Positions 1 to 11,500 are shown, numbered from the stretch's first letter. The stretch: DNA of 64,000 bases from Beroe ovata (GCA_946803715.1 CAMPET010000271.1:22660-86659), one strand, 5' to 3'. Notes: generated from the letters alone by a model not told the origin. Program-made: numbers and translations.

Positions 1-536
1 TTTGAATAAAAACTGTTCAGGAATTGGTGGTGATCCATTCAACGGAACGAACTTCATCGATTGTTTGGAAGTGTTCCTAAATGACCCCGAAACAAAAGGT
101 ATTAGAATATATGCAGTTGTGATGTTGTCTGGACTTGAAAACTCAATAAGTTTTCCCAACTCACTATCACACCAGGAATTGTGATGATTGGTGAGATTGG
201 TGGCAGTGCTGAAGAAGAAGCTGCTGAGTATCTCAAGGAGCACAACTCAGGGTCCAATGCTAAACCAGTTGTGTCGTTCATCGCCGGAGTTTCAGCTCCC
301 CCTGGCCGTAGGATGGGACACGCTGGAGCCATCATTTCCGGCGGCAAAGGAGGTGCTGGTGAGAAAATAGCTGCTCTTGAGTCGGCAAATGTTTGTGTGA
401 CGAGGAATCCTGCTATGATCGGGACATCGCTTGTCCAGGTTGGAAATTAGAGATGTATTTGATGACCGGCGAATGTATCATTCGTATTTGCTTAAACATT
501 TCATTCTGAATTTCTTATTCTCAGATGATGGTGTAG
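1..536 (+). CDS. SUCLG1: Succinyl-CoA ligase alpha subunit, C-terminal part
   Basis: Partial gene entering from the left edge. Exons read 2-98, 176-447 and probably 525-536. The protein contains [19 protein letters not shown], then [15 protein letters not shown] and [20 protein letters not shown]. This is the conserved C-terminal half of the mitochondrial TCA-cycle enzyme that couples succinyl-CoA cleavage to nucleotide triphosphate formation. The RMGHAGA segment holds the histidine that is phosphorylated in this family. The first intron is only 77 bp and joins in phase 1 to restore [13 protein letters not shown]. After TSLVQ the reading frame hits a stop at 448-450, but a good donor (CAG/GTTGGA) lies at that point and an acceptor (TTCTCAG) at 524 gives a 12-nt last exon ending QMMV-stop, closer to the usual C-terminus. 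Identity is certain; the last exon is inferred. Confidence 0.93.
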
Positions 537-819
537 TAATTACAAAGATAGTTCTGAGAAGTATCAGACAAGACAACCTTACGGAGATTTTACGGCTCAC
601 CCAGGTCTTGGGAAATTAACTGGGTTTGTGGACACATGATTGATATGCCTCCTTCTACAGAAGCGTGTTTTGGATCGATATTTCGAGTAAATTATTACTT
701 GGCATTGTGATTGGGAAACATTTTGAGAATTTAGCTAAGTTGTGATTACTGAAAACAGAATTATGTTTTCATTAGTATTTTGCAAAAATGTCTACTACCT
801 CGAGGAGTAGGGATCACGG
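537..819. other. 3' flank of SUCLG1, no gene seen
   Basis: AT-rich sequence following the SUCLG1 stop. No coding pattern or RNA gene is visible; it ends where the first copy of the CpG-rich repeat locus begins. Confidence 0.5.
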
Positions 820-1567
820 CCAACATGTGACATCGCCGTCTGAGTTAAGCCAGCGGCTGACTTGAGCTTATTCATTATTAGGGAATCAGGACATGGTGAT
901 AGTGCAGATGCTTGTAGGATTTCTCGCTGGCGGGATTCCATCCCGATTTTATCGGGCGGAATTACAATTGCGCGGTGCCGACGGTAGGGAAAACCCTACA
1001 ATGTAGACACTATTGCATTGCACTAGGCCGTCAATGCAGAGAGGCTAGGCCCGCATCGCTAATCCTAATCGCGGTTCATGTTCACTTGAATAATGGATAT
1101 CTTGGTTGCCGCGCCGGATGTTATCTGTGCTGTCCACTGTTTCTTGCGCTCGCCTTATTCAATTTCATATACTCGGTGACTTGAAAAATGAAAAGTCGAG
1201 TAAGACGCGCAGCCAGCATGCTGATGCAGCAGCGCGTGCGGAGTATTTGGCCTGGGTCATGCAGCGGGAAACGCAGCGCATCCGGCAAGCTATAGGCCTA
1301 TAGGCCTTTTAAAATTGACGCGAAGCGTCGAGCGCCAGTGAGGTTGATCAGCGAGGTTGAGCACTTGAGCGTTAGCGAATAGCGGCGCGCGCAAAACCCG
1401 GGCCTATCAGGGACAGGCTTGCCTGGCGATGCTAGGCCCAGCTGACGCGAGCCGCGAAGCGGCGAGCGCCAGCGAGGAATAATTTGCGGCGCGCGCGCAA
1501 TGAAATTCTCGACAGGGGCTATCATCGTGTGCACACGTTGCGCGCCCCTGTTCTACTCAGTGAACTG
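820..1567. repeat. CpG-rich repeat locus, allele-like copy 1 (empty sites)
   Basis: CpG-rich repeat block that begins ACATGTGACATCGCCGTCTG. It is followed after a single N (1568) by a second, nearly identical block starting with the same words. Copy 1 carries AGCCAGCG once (848-855) and GTGCGGAG once near 1238, whereas copy 2 has elements inserted exactly at those words. It includes the module CTGGCGGGAT...CGGGCGGAATT, also found near 1793, 36597, 60110 and 60810. No coding capacity is apparent. The two blocks are best read as uncollapsed haplotypes rather than a true tandem repeat. Confidence 0.7.
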
Positions 1568-1601
1568 NACATGTGACATCGCCGTCTGAGTTAAGCCAGC
1601 G

Positions 1602-1714
1602 TGTTCCCGCGCTGCGTGACCCAAATACTCCGCGCGCGCTGCGCGTCTCCGTGGGTCTCCTTTCTACGACTTTTCAGTTCACTGAGTAGAACAGGGGCGC
1701 GCAACGTGTGCACA
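1602..1714 (+). mobile_element. 113-bp CpG-rich MITE with 8-bp target duplication
   Basis: Starts TGTTCCCGCGCTGCGTG and ends CGTGTGCACA. The two ends are imperfect inverted repeats (TGTTCCCGCGCTGCG against TGTGCACACGTTGCG). It is flanked by AGCCAGCG at 1594-1601 and 1715-1722, and the matching locus at 848-855 has AGCCAGCG only once. The same element, 106 bp long, is at 13393-13498. It has no coding capacity. An 8-bp duplication fits hAT, P or Merlin-type transposases; the TGT terminus does not settle which. Confidence 0.85.
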
Positions 1715-2101
1715 AGCCAGCGGCTAACTTGAGCTTATTCATTATTAGGGAATCAGGACATGGTGATAGTGCAGATGCTTGTAGGATTTCTCGCTGGCGG
1801 GATTCGATCCCGATTTTATCGGGCGGAATTACAATTGCGCGGCGCCGACGGTAAAGAAAACCCTACAATGTAGACACTATATTATATTGCACTAGGCCGC
1901 CAATGCAGAGAGGCTAGGCCCGCATCGCTAATCCTAATCGCGGTTCATGTTCACATGAATAATGGATATCTTGGTTGCCGCGCCGAATGTTATCAGCTGT
2001 CCACTGTTTCTCGCGCTCGCCTTATTCATATACTCGGTGACCTGAAAAGTGGTCGAGTAAGACGCGCAGCCAGCATGCAGCAGCGTGCAGCGCGTGCGGA
2101 G

Positions 2102-2215
2102 TTGTCAGATGTTACCTGTCCTGTTTCTCGCGCGAGCGCGCCTTCATCGAAGGCCGATGAAGGCGCGCGCGCCGCGCGCGAGAAACTATATAAGGTCATC
2201 GATAAAATCTGACAA
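2102..2215 (+). mobile_element. 114-bp hairpin MITE with 8-bp target duplication
   Basis: Starts TTGTCAGAT and ends ATCTGACAA. The interior folds on CTCGCGCG blocks and CTTCATCG...CGATGAAG. It is flanked by GTGCGGAG at 2094-2101 and 2216-2223, while the allele-like copy 1 carries that word once, continuing directly into TATTTGG. It is a different family from the TGTTCCC element because the termini differ, although both generate 8-bp duplications. Similar TTTCTCGCGCG hairpins occur near 7816, 60203 and 60737. Confidence 0.8.
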
Positions 2216-2415
2216 GTGCGGAGTATTTGGGTCATGCAACGAGAAACACATCGGGCAAGGTATAGGCCTTTTAAAATTGCGACGCGAAGCGTCGCGGTCG
2301 AGCGCCAGTGAAGTTGATGTCAGTGAGTTTATCAGCGAGGTTGAGCGTTAGCGAATAGCGGCGCGCGCAAAACCCGGGCCTATCACAGACAGGCAAAAAA
2401 TGTTTGATTGCTATA

Positions 2416-4089
2416 AAAAGAGCCGTGCCGCGCGCGCAACGTAATTTCAATTCTGTTCACAAAATAACTTTGCGAAGTTGCATCTACATATGTCCAAACA
2501 CGCAATTAATCATGTTGTACTGTATAAATGTGATCGATTGCATAGTACACAAAGGACATTATCATACCATTAATTTAGTTAATAGTTTTAAGTTGCATTG
2601 TTTTTGAACTTGGATTAGGTAAATTCTAGTTCATATGTGATGACCAGAGTTATACCATGACCAGTCGCGATCTTAACCCGTCAAATTCACTTTCAGTAGC
2701 AACTGTCGTCCGTTCAAAGTATTGATAAGCGTACAGTAGATAGACACCGGACACGTCATGTCTTGCAAGACATTGCATGAAGTTGAGATATTGTGTTGTA
2801 CTGTTCACATCTGGCTGTACCTTGCACTTGTTGACATTCCCATTACAGTTAACCGCCAAATGTTTTATTGACTTGTACGACGTACGTCATCATCAGATAC
2901 CTATGTTGTGAGTGTAGAATGTAGATGTATCAACTGTCACACTGTAATCGGATATATCGAACGGCTGATATTTGGTTGGTCTCTTTACTCACTTAAGTTT
3001 GTCTCGTTTCTTACTATCCGTTGTTAATTATGATGGTATCGGGTAATATTCGTCGTTCACTGGTAAGTAGTGGTAATTTAGAATTGAGCCTTGTGGCCGT
3101 AAGATTGTTCGTAGAATAGGATAAGCCGTTGCCATGGTACTATATTTCGGTTTAGTCTTTGATTAGATTAATAACGTTAGTCTTCATACATGTACACTGT
3201 ACAGCATAAAACGAGCAACTGCGTGTCCTAATCGCCAGAGTCAGCGCAGTGACGAGCTGATAACTTGATATCTTAAACTTATTAATATGTTGTCAGTTGT
3301 TGTATTGTGAAGGACTTGCTAACAAAATGCACAATACCCATTAATGCCCTAGGTTCAATGAATTGACTGCGCTCCGTGAAATATCTTCTGATTGAGCCAA
3401 CATTCATTTGGAATCTTGTGACTTCCCTTATCTATTTCTCATGATTCAATTGAAAATAGCGACTTTTTCGACACGTCACACTAGTGTATTTGAAACATGA
3501 TATAACACGTGGTGTTTAACACGTGAAATGTTGATTAAATGGTAGTCAGATTGTAAGGTGATATTGGTGTATGATTCGTGGTAAGAGGGCAGGTGTTGCT
3601 ATAATGGTCATCACCTGCTCAGTTCATTCCTCAAACTGATGATTATACAGCTGCGTGTGATGGATGTCTCATCTACATGATACTTCACTTAACACCTTAA
3701 ATTATGATGTGTTCTGTCCGTCTCACGACAATCGACTCATGTAATGCCACTTCAACACACAGTATTTGGAACTGCCACCCTGTTATCTCAATCGATGACT
3801 CGGGCGTCGTCGGCTTGATTCACCAAGTGACGAAGTAGAGTTTTTTACGTGCCGAATTCATTATTCATTGAGTAATACGTATCCGTGAACAGATCAGTAA
3901 ATATATTTAAGTTTATGCTGCTACTTTGTTTCACTGCCGAATTAGTTAACCCGCCATTATGTTTTACTCTATCATTCTTCACACATCCTGTTGGAGAACA
4001 TAAATTCCATCTTTTTATGCTTTTTGCCCAATTCACTGTCAATGTCATAGCTGGTGATGAAACACGCTTTCTCTTGCCCTTGGAAATTG
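2416..4089. other. Gene-free stretch
   Basis: No exon, RNA gene or repeat structure could be supported. Open frames here are short, lack splice-consistent borders and resemble no family I know. Confidence 0.4.
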
Positions 4090-4097
4090 CATTTTCT

Positions 4098-5221
4098 GGT
4101 AAAAGGGTCATAAGATTTGTAATTGTGTCCATTGTGTCCAATAAGAAAATGTCTAATGCACGTGTAATGCACGTCCATTGGACGTCCATTAGACACTCCA
4201 CTCAATGTGAAAATTTGGTTTTTTGTTCCATTGTGCACCAGTGGACACAATGGACGCAATTTCGATGCATTTTCGATGTCTAATGGACATGTTCAATGGA
4301 CACAATGGACATCGCTCTTGTGCATCTGGGTGGACACATTGGACACATCTACAAATCCTCCCTTGTTGATGGACATCAAACTGGTATTTTAGTCTAATGG
4401 ACACAATGGACAAATATTGACCAATAAACACAATGGACACAGTGTGTGCAATGAACACGTCCATTGGACACACGAAATTCATTGGACACAGCATGTCCAC
4501 TAGACATAATTTGCCCATTAGACAAAACATGCCCATTGGACACGCAAATGTCCATTGGACACCATTTCCACTGGTCACAATATGACCATTGGACGAAATA
4601 TGTCCATTAAGATCAAAATTTTCATTGGACATAATATTTCTATGGGAAATCCTAACCGTTACCCTAACCCAATAGACGTATTGTGTCCAATGGACATGCT
4701 GTGTACAATAAACGTATTGTGCATAATAGACATAGGTTTTATTGTGTGCAGTGGACGACGACGTCATGTGAACAATTGACATAATGTGTTCAGTGGACAC
4801 GATGAATCCAATAGAAACGATGTATCAAGTGCGTCCAATGTACATGTGTATTGGACACACTGTGTCCACTGTGTCCATTGGTCAATACTTGTCCATTGTG
4901 TCCATGGGACTGAATTACCATTTTGATGTCCATCAACAAGGCCGGATTTGTAAGTGTGTCCATTGTGTCCACCCAGATGCACAAGATCGATCTCCTTTGT
5001 GTCCATTGAACATGTCCATTGAACATCGAAAATGAACAAATTGTGTCCATTGGTGTTCAATGGACAAAAATACCAAATATTTTATATTCATGATGAGTGG
5101 AGTGTCTAATGGACGTCCGTCGTCCAATGGACGTCCATTAGACGTGCATTTAACGTGCATTAGACATTTTCTTATTGATGGACACAGTGGACACAATTAC
5201 AAATCTTATGACCCTTTTGCC
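4098..5221. mobile_element. Foldback transposon of 1124 bp with GTCCATTG minisatellite arms
   Basis: The two ends are long inverted repeats. The left end begins GGTAAAAGGGTCATAAGATT; the reverse complement of the right end begins GGCAAAAGGGTCATAAGATT. Homology continues for roughly 300 bp inward on each side, including matching blocks near 4365-4395 and 4908-4940. The arms and centre are built from degenerate copies of GTCCATTG / CAATGGAC / GGACACAATG. Perfect 8-bp direct repeats CATTTTCT flank it at 4090-4097 and 5222-5229. No transposase is encoded; long open frames inside are by-products of the repeat. GG termini with 8-bp duplications recall Merlin-type elements, but this assignment is tentative. 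Confidence 0.85.
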
Positions 5222-5229
5222 CATTTTCT

Positions 5230-6805
5230 TTCCTTCCTTCATACTTTTTTAGGGCAAGTTACGTGATCACTGATTTCTAATCACGTGTGTGTAAATTGGT
5301 CACATTTCACGAAGCATGCTGAATATTGTAAGTTAGTAGAAACATAACACCAATCCCACGCACTCCCTACATCCTTATCTTCGGAAAAATGTGTTCATCG
5401 CTCCTTCTACTCAATCCTAACATTGAATAACGAATGTAATATCATTGGGTGATGTACTGATGTATGAATGTAGGCTTATTTCGACTATTTCTCCCTTTTC
5501 TTTCCTACCAGCGTCAAGATATTAAATCAATGCATTATTATTCAGTATTCGCATTCAATTCTTGTGTGTCTTGATCAGGGAATTCAAGTAATCTGACATG
5601 AGTGTCAGTGGTTCCTGTCAAGTAATAAAACTGCTATCAAGTCTCAATTGATGCATTTCTGTGGTATTTCAAATGCTGACCACCATGACTGTCTCATGAT
5701 AGTCATAGCGTATCTGACACCATAGCAGCATGGCGTTGCAGGCATCAGACATCAGTTGAATGAGAATCTTCTCACATGGTTTTAGTGACTGGGACTCTTG
5801 CATAATCTGATACCTGTTTATGGTGCTGAGTGCGGACGCTTCTTCTGGTGTTTAATATAGGTGCAATCCTCTCAGTCTCCAAAGAGTTGTGACATGCTTT
5901 CTCAGATCATGCACAATAAGACAGTCAGCCTGCAGCCCCCACCTCGACACCGCTAACTGGTGCATAAAGTCACAGTGTATGACGCACTTGGTTATGTTTC
6001 AGGATTTGGAGCCTCCCCATAGTGATCGTGTGAGCTGAGTATGGTTCTTCTGGAAATTTGAGCACCATGATTCTGAGACCTCAGTTAAATACCGAACACG
6101 TGACCTTTGACCTATTCACTATTCAGTGTCCACTGTGGACTCATTGTGCGCGCGGCATGTAACCCGATATTGTGTTAAAAGTGCTAAGTTAATTGGATTA
6201 CATTATAACTTTAAGTGACTGTGGGGTGACACCAGGAGCTCGTACATTGTGTTATCCTCCTTTTCCAGTCTAATTTGTTGTTTTCTCACTGTTATTATGG
6301 TACCCAGGTGCAATTCTCTCTGACTCGGAATAACGTCTCATATCTTGTTTCCGTGTACCGACTCTTCAATCATTACTTTCGCTTGTCTTCTCCACCTACT
6401 CGCAATCACAGTATCACAATCACTGTATTGCTAATCTGCCTCACCACAGCCACCAGTAGCCACTGTTCTAGTGCTCTACAGTGGGTGGGTACGTGTGACG
6501 TGCACTTTGAATCTGCCGTTGAGTAAAGGTCGGTTACAGTGACATGATATTAGAAGCATCTCGTATTACTGATAAGAAGCTCTTATCGATGGGGTTTCTG
6601 GTGTTGTGGAATGTAATGCGATACCGCTAACACCCCAGTCCCTGCTCTTATCTCACACTTCTATATTGTCCTCGCATCTTTATGTCTTTCTCTTCACTCC
6701 CAAAATCCGTTTATATTTCCGGAGTTTTTATTGCATCATTTTCCATCAATCATAATATCCACTATACACTAACCCCCCATCTTCTCAACTAGCCACAACA
6801 ACACC
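5230..6805. other. Gene-free stretch upstream of profilin
   Basis: No coding region recognised. The last part (about 6750-6805) is pyrimidine-rich and ends CTCAACTAGCCACAACAACACC before the profilin ATG, so a 5'UTR splice acceptor (AACTAG) just upstream of the start is possible but unproven. Confidence 0.4.
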
Positions 6806-7228
6806 ATGTCTTGGGACTCATACGCCGACTCTCTGATCGGGGGATACTGTGAGCATCATGCCGACAAGATGGCTATCATCGGTCTCGACTCCGCCTCTTG
6901 CTGGACCACACCTGGTACCCCCACCACTCTCAACATTTCCCCCGAGGAGGCAGCAGCCATCGCCAACGTGTTCAAAAACTGGGAAATTTCCCGAGTCCAG
7001 AGCACATTCTCCAGCGGTATTTTCGTGGAGGGAAAGAAGTACCGGTTCCTGAGAGCCGACGATGATGATAAGCTGGTCGTGGGAAAGCTTGCCGAGAACG
7101 GTGCAATCACGCTCCAGAAAGCCGAGCAGTGCGTGCTTGTGGCTCACACCGCCGAGGGGAAGCAACAGGGCAAAGTGAATGATGGCACTAGCAAGATGGT
7201 TGAGTACCTCAAATCTGTGGGATACTAG
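6806..7228 (+). CDS. Profilin
   Basis: A single open exon of 140 codons. Profilins are small cytosolic proteins that bind actin monomers, poly-proline ligands and phosphoinositides, and control actin filament growth. The N-terminus MSWDSYADSLI matches the family signature (SW..YVD.L), whose Trp and Tyr form part of the poly-proline pocket. The middle contains GIFVEGKKYRFLRADDDD and the C-terminus ends in the amphipathic helix GTSKMVEYLKSVGY. Length is typical. The ATG follows a CAACAACACC leader and is the first in frame. Codon use is markedly C-rich at third positions compared with the flanking DNA, consistent with high expression. No intron interrupts it. Antisense open frames here are shadows. 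Confidence 0.93.
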   Translation: MSWDSYADSLIGGYCEHHADKMAIIGLDSASCWTTPGTPTTLNISPEEAAAIANVFKNWEISRVQSTFSSGIFVEGKKYRFLRADDDDKLVVGKLAENGAITLQKAEQCVLVAHTAEGKQQGKVNDGTSKMVEYLKSVGY

Positions 7229-8140
7229 GAACTGTAAATTGGGGGACTTTTGGGGCGTTGTTTTCTAGCTAGCTGTTTTAATGTGTTTTAAAGTGTTTCC
7301 TCAGTGATTTGTTGGAGTGATTTTTTCTGGTAGTTACACCAATTTTTTGTTGACTTTTAGTTCTATAACTTTAAGTATTACTTAACATCTTCAAGTCCAA
7401 CTTACAATTACATAATCGAGGTCATTTCTTAAGTTTGTCATCCTGATGGCTGATCCACGCAGTTCTTATGATCTCCTATCGAATTCGATGTCATGTCGTC
7501 ATGACTCATCGTCGAAGTATTCCCAAGTTCAATAATCATTCCGGGCTACCCTTTTCATGAGTTTATTTCATGATACAGGATATTGAAATTCAAATATTGC
7601 CACTTGTAGATTTTCCTAAAAGTAAAAACTTCTTCGAGACAATGCAGTGTGTTTTAATTTGTTTCGGTGCTAGTAGTTAAATCTAAATTGGCTGAACTTT
7701 CCAAGTTAATATGCTCCACAGCCCGTCGGCCCATGGTTCGCTCAATCACAATTGACATGGTCATGTTGCCGGGTTTTGTCACTGTCAGTGTCAGACTCAG
7801 ATTTTATCTGACTTCTGTTTCTCGCGCGCGCGAGACGGAATCGGAGAAAGAGAGTTCAGATGAAATCTGACAACCCCAAGGAAGTATCTCCCTTGGGGAT
7901 CATAATCCTTTTGTGGGCCCCTCGGGCCCAAGCTCTCTTTATAAATAAGTTGAAGAAGGGAGGCTAAAGTTAACAATAAACATGAATCTTAATCAGAATA
8001 CTGAATAGGAGTTATACTTATTCCCAATCTCAAGATGCACTGATGAAAATATGAAATGTAATTCGCGACATCTCGTCTGGAATCGGGATATCATCAAAGA
8101 AATGATAGGATTCCCATGTCATGTCATACTCATTGAGACT
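7229..8140. other. Intergenic, includes a CTCGCGCG hairpin near 7795-7872
   Basis: Between profilin and the 3' end of ABCG gene A. A foldback lies at about 7795-7872: CAGATTTTATCTGAC, then TTTCTCGCGCGCGCGAGA, then ATGAAATCTGACAA. It resembles the hairpin MITE at 2102-2215, but I found no clear target duplication. No gene seen. Confidence 0.5.
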
Positions 8141-8194
8141 GAGTCAGACAGTCACTATTTTATTGGAACACTCGCCAAAAACTTACTTAACGCG

Positions 8195-8326
8195 TATGTG
8201 TACACATGGAAAAAAGGGCGGATGGAAGGAAAAATAGACGCGCAATTGTTAGCAATTGTATGCAGTCTCACTGTAAAGTGCGCGTCTTTTTCTTACCGTC
8301 CATTCTTCCTTCCATGTGTACACATA
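8195..8326. mobile_element. Short foldback MITE, probably TA-flanked
   Basis: Terminal inverted repeats TATGTGTACACATGGA (8195-8210) and TCCATGTGTACACATA (8311-8326) are perfect. A second inner pair (AGACGCGCA / TGCGCGTCT) brackets a short loop. If the outer TA on each side is the target duplication, the element is mariner-like in form. It has no coding capacity. The sequence just to its left (8141-8190, CAGACAGTC...GGAACACTCGCCAAAA) recurs at 8646-8694 without the MITE. Confidence 0.65.
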
Positions 8327-8521
8327 CCGGTAACCATCATCATGATCAAAGAAAGGCTAAGATTTGAAAACTTCTATTAGTTATTAAGAAATCAATATAA
8401 TCTGCAGTTATAATTCAACTAAAACTTGAATGTTCTTAGTCCAAATTGTGATAGCAAAGCAAGTTCAACTTCAAGAACGGCGATTCCTTGATTGTTTGTC
8501 AATCATGAATGTGAGAGGAAA

Positions 8522-11500
8522 CTATCGTCGGACTCTACAAATGAGACAGCTCCAAGCGAGTCCACACATGACAACTCCAAATATCCAGAGTGCCGCCATG
8601 TTCGGCCACCACATTGTTCCCTGAGGAATGGATATATGTCACTGTGTCAGACAGTCAGTACATATTGGAACACTCGCCAAAAAGTTATTACTTAACCAAA
8701 AGGTTATTACTATGGGCATCCGTTTGATAATGCAAAAGACGGACTTTTGATTGAGAGAATGCACTAGAACTCACTGGATTAATTCCATATCGGAGCAGAA
8801 CGTCAGTTCCGTTGTTAAAGAAACAAGGGTGATGAGGACAGTCTGAAAAACAAAGACATTACTACGTATACTTATATAGTAGGGGTTGCGGAACAAAGTG
8901 ATGAGGTCAGTGAACTGTCCCAAATAATCCATATCATATTCATAGCAAACGATAAATGTCACTGGTCAAAGACCGAATAACGAATTCTCACCCAGCTCAA
9001 GTCCTTGAAACTCGTTGATCATGAGCATGTCAAATCCATATCTAATCCAAGAGATGTACTTCACAGGGAGGAAATAAATAGGAGTCGATCTGCAATCATT
9101 GGATTAGGATCATGACACTCACGAGGCACAATTCAAGATGTTAAGATTCAGTCATTGTCAATACCATGCCACTTCAGTCAATATCATTTCAGTCAATATC
9201 ATTTCAGTCAAAAGCACTTCATAGCAGTCACTTCATATCAGTCACTCACTCGTCATTCTGGTAGAGTCCACCAAAGAGGAAGAATGGCATGATGACAGGA
9301 GCCGTTAGAGCCCCTGCTATCCTCACATCACCAGTCCAAGCCGAGAGGAACCAGCCTAGTCCAGTGGAGGACCAGGAAATCCCGATACACGCGAGGACAG
9401 AGATAAAAAACGCACTCACGGACTTCTTCAGACCTGTCAGAAACTGTCATAGTCAAAATATGCAGAATATCACACTTCTGGGATATAATAGATAGCCTGG
9501 AAAGTTAACATGATGATTCATGTTTCCTAGTAGTAGAAGTAGTTATATTAGAGAAAATAGGGGGTGGCAAATGTAATCGGTATGCGTACCTATCATGAAG
9601 TAGCAGATAGCCAGCTGAATGAGCGGCAAGCCCACAAGATACGGAAACTCGGCAAATATCTTGGAAATGAAGTAGGGAATCGTCGTGTACATGCCATTCT
9701 GGTATTCTCTCTTCACAACCGGCAGCTCCAGTGGGATAGACTGAAGTACAGGGAAAATTTGGGTAACAATTGGCGAAGTAGGGCGTGGTCATTGCAGCAT
9801 CATAATTGAAGACGTGTTGCCACTACAAAACAACGTGTCTTCAATTATACGAACCATGGTTTGTATGAAAACATTTCCGAACGTGAAATACACCACGATG
9901 TTGAAGAGCACACCACTCTTGTTTTGGGCAGCGGTCTGGTCATTCTTGGTGTCGTAATATGCTAATCCACACAACAATCCAACAATCTGGATGGAATTAA
10001 TGTAAATTACAATGAACACTCACTCACTCAGACAATAATACTACTAGTGAATAAGTCACTCAGCCTTCACTCAATCACTCACAGTCACTCGTCACTCACT
10101 CACAGTTACACATTATAACTCACTATAGTCTGGATAATCCGAGTCCGGGTGTAAGCAGGGTTCCGCACAGTGTTCAGGAAACTTCTCTTGAAATTCTCAC
10201 CCACTTGCCTCCACTTTGAGGATCTGATTTCGCTACCACTAAGAGAGAACCGTCCTCAAATATTAATCAACAATTGATTCGGAATTATAAATGCCCTGCC
10301 CTTTTCTGACATGACCAATGAATGCATTTCATACGGACAAATTACTGCGTCCGCTAAATGTCCAATTTCCATGTCTGCAGTATCCACTCAATATGCGGCA
10401 AGAATCTAGCCCTACTTTTCCTGGTCCAGGTTTAATTCCAATTCTTATGACGTCAGATGGAGGGAAATGTCACTCACTTGATCTCAGTCCTTCCGAATCC
10501 ATCCATGGAAAGTCCAATCGTCATTTGAACCTTTTTATAGTCTTCAGATCTTTTGTAATAGTCAATCATTCTCTGGCGATGGTAGGTAGATTAAAATTGA
10601 ATGAATATTAATAACGCATTTAATCTGTCATGAGCATTTGTCATGCGGTTAATGAAAAATGGCAATCACGGGGAAGTAATATTTCGTTTAACCGTATGCA
10701 ATGATTAATGTGCATGAGTTTTTGGGTGGAATATATGACTCGCACTGCTCACGTATGTAATAGAAATGTCATCCTTTCTCTCGCTCTAACTATTATAAAA
10801 CTGAGAAAAACTTGCAAGAACTGAGCTTGAACTGGAAACTGCACATATACACCAGGAATGACCACTTACCCTGCATTTGTTCCTACAAGCCTCTTCATCC
10901 CCTGGCCGAATTGCGAGAGTGAAGATGTAGTGGTCGGCTGGGTTGTAGTTGGTGGGACAAGGCATGCCATATCTAGCAAAGTAATCCAGAGCAGCGCTCG
11001 ATTCGCCCAGGAACGCTATCTGTCCCTCGGACACCAGACACACCCTGTCAAACATGGCAAACAATTCCGATGTTGGCTGATGTATTGTACACAGAATAGT
11101 GCGGTTAGCTTTGGCCAGCTTGCTCATCAGACTGACTACACTCTCTGCCATATAGGAGTCCAGTCCGGATGTCGGCTCATCGATAAAGAGAAGTGGTGGG
11201 TCCATGAGAAGCTCGGTGGCTACCGATAGCCGCTTTCTTTCCCCACCTGTGGGGGACGAGTAGTTGGTGATGGTGGATATTATCATGAGATGGGAATTGT
11301 GATAGGGGGTGAATGACCTATCATGTCAAATGACAGATGTTGACACTGTCACAGTTGCTGTCACAGTTACTGACATTGTCACAGTTGCTGTCATTGCTGT
11401 CACAGTTACTGACATTGTCATGGTTGTTGACACTGCCATGTGACACTGCCATGGTTGCTGTTATTGTCATGGTTGCTGTTATTGTCATGGTTGCTGTTAT

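Larger units (their letters stand above)
1568..2415. repeat. CpG-rich repeat locus, allele-like copy 2 (with insertions)
   Basis: Second version of the block at 820-1567, following the single N at 1568. It differs mainly by two short insertions (1602-1714 and 2102-2215), each between perfect 8-bp direct repeats, plus scattered substitutions and small indels. Confidence 0.7.

Noticed and set aside
4189-4800. 203-codon open frame (minus) rich in HxHxxSxxVHWTQ-like residues
   Set aside because: Lies wholly inside the foldback element and simply translates the GTCCATTG repeat; mirror frames exist on the other strand.
6275-6526. 83-codon frame upstream of profilin
   Set aside because: No family similarity, low-complexity Ser/Thr, no splice or start support; probably 5' flank.
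6818-7165. 115-codon antisense frame over profilin
   Set aside because: Shadow of the real gene caused by its C-rich third positions.
9289-9495. Plus-strand frames over ABCG exons (also 10858-11229, 16809-16994, 22342-22581)
   Set aside because: Antisense shadows of the minus-strand transporter exons, which have strong family similarity.
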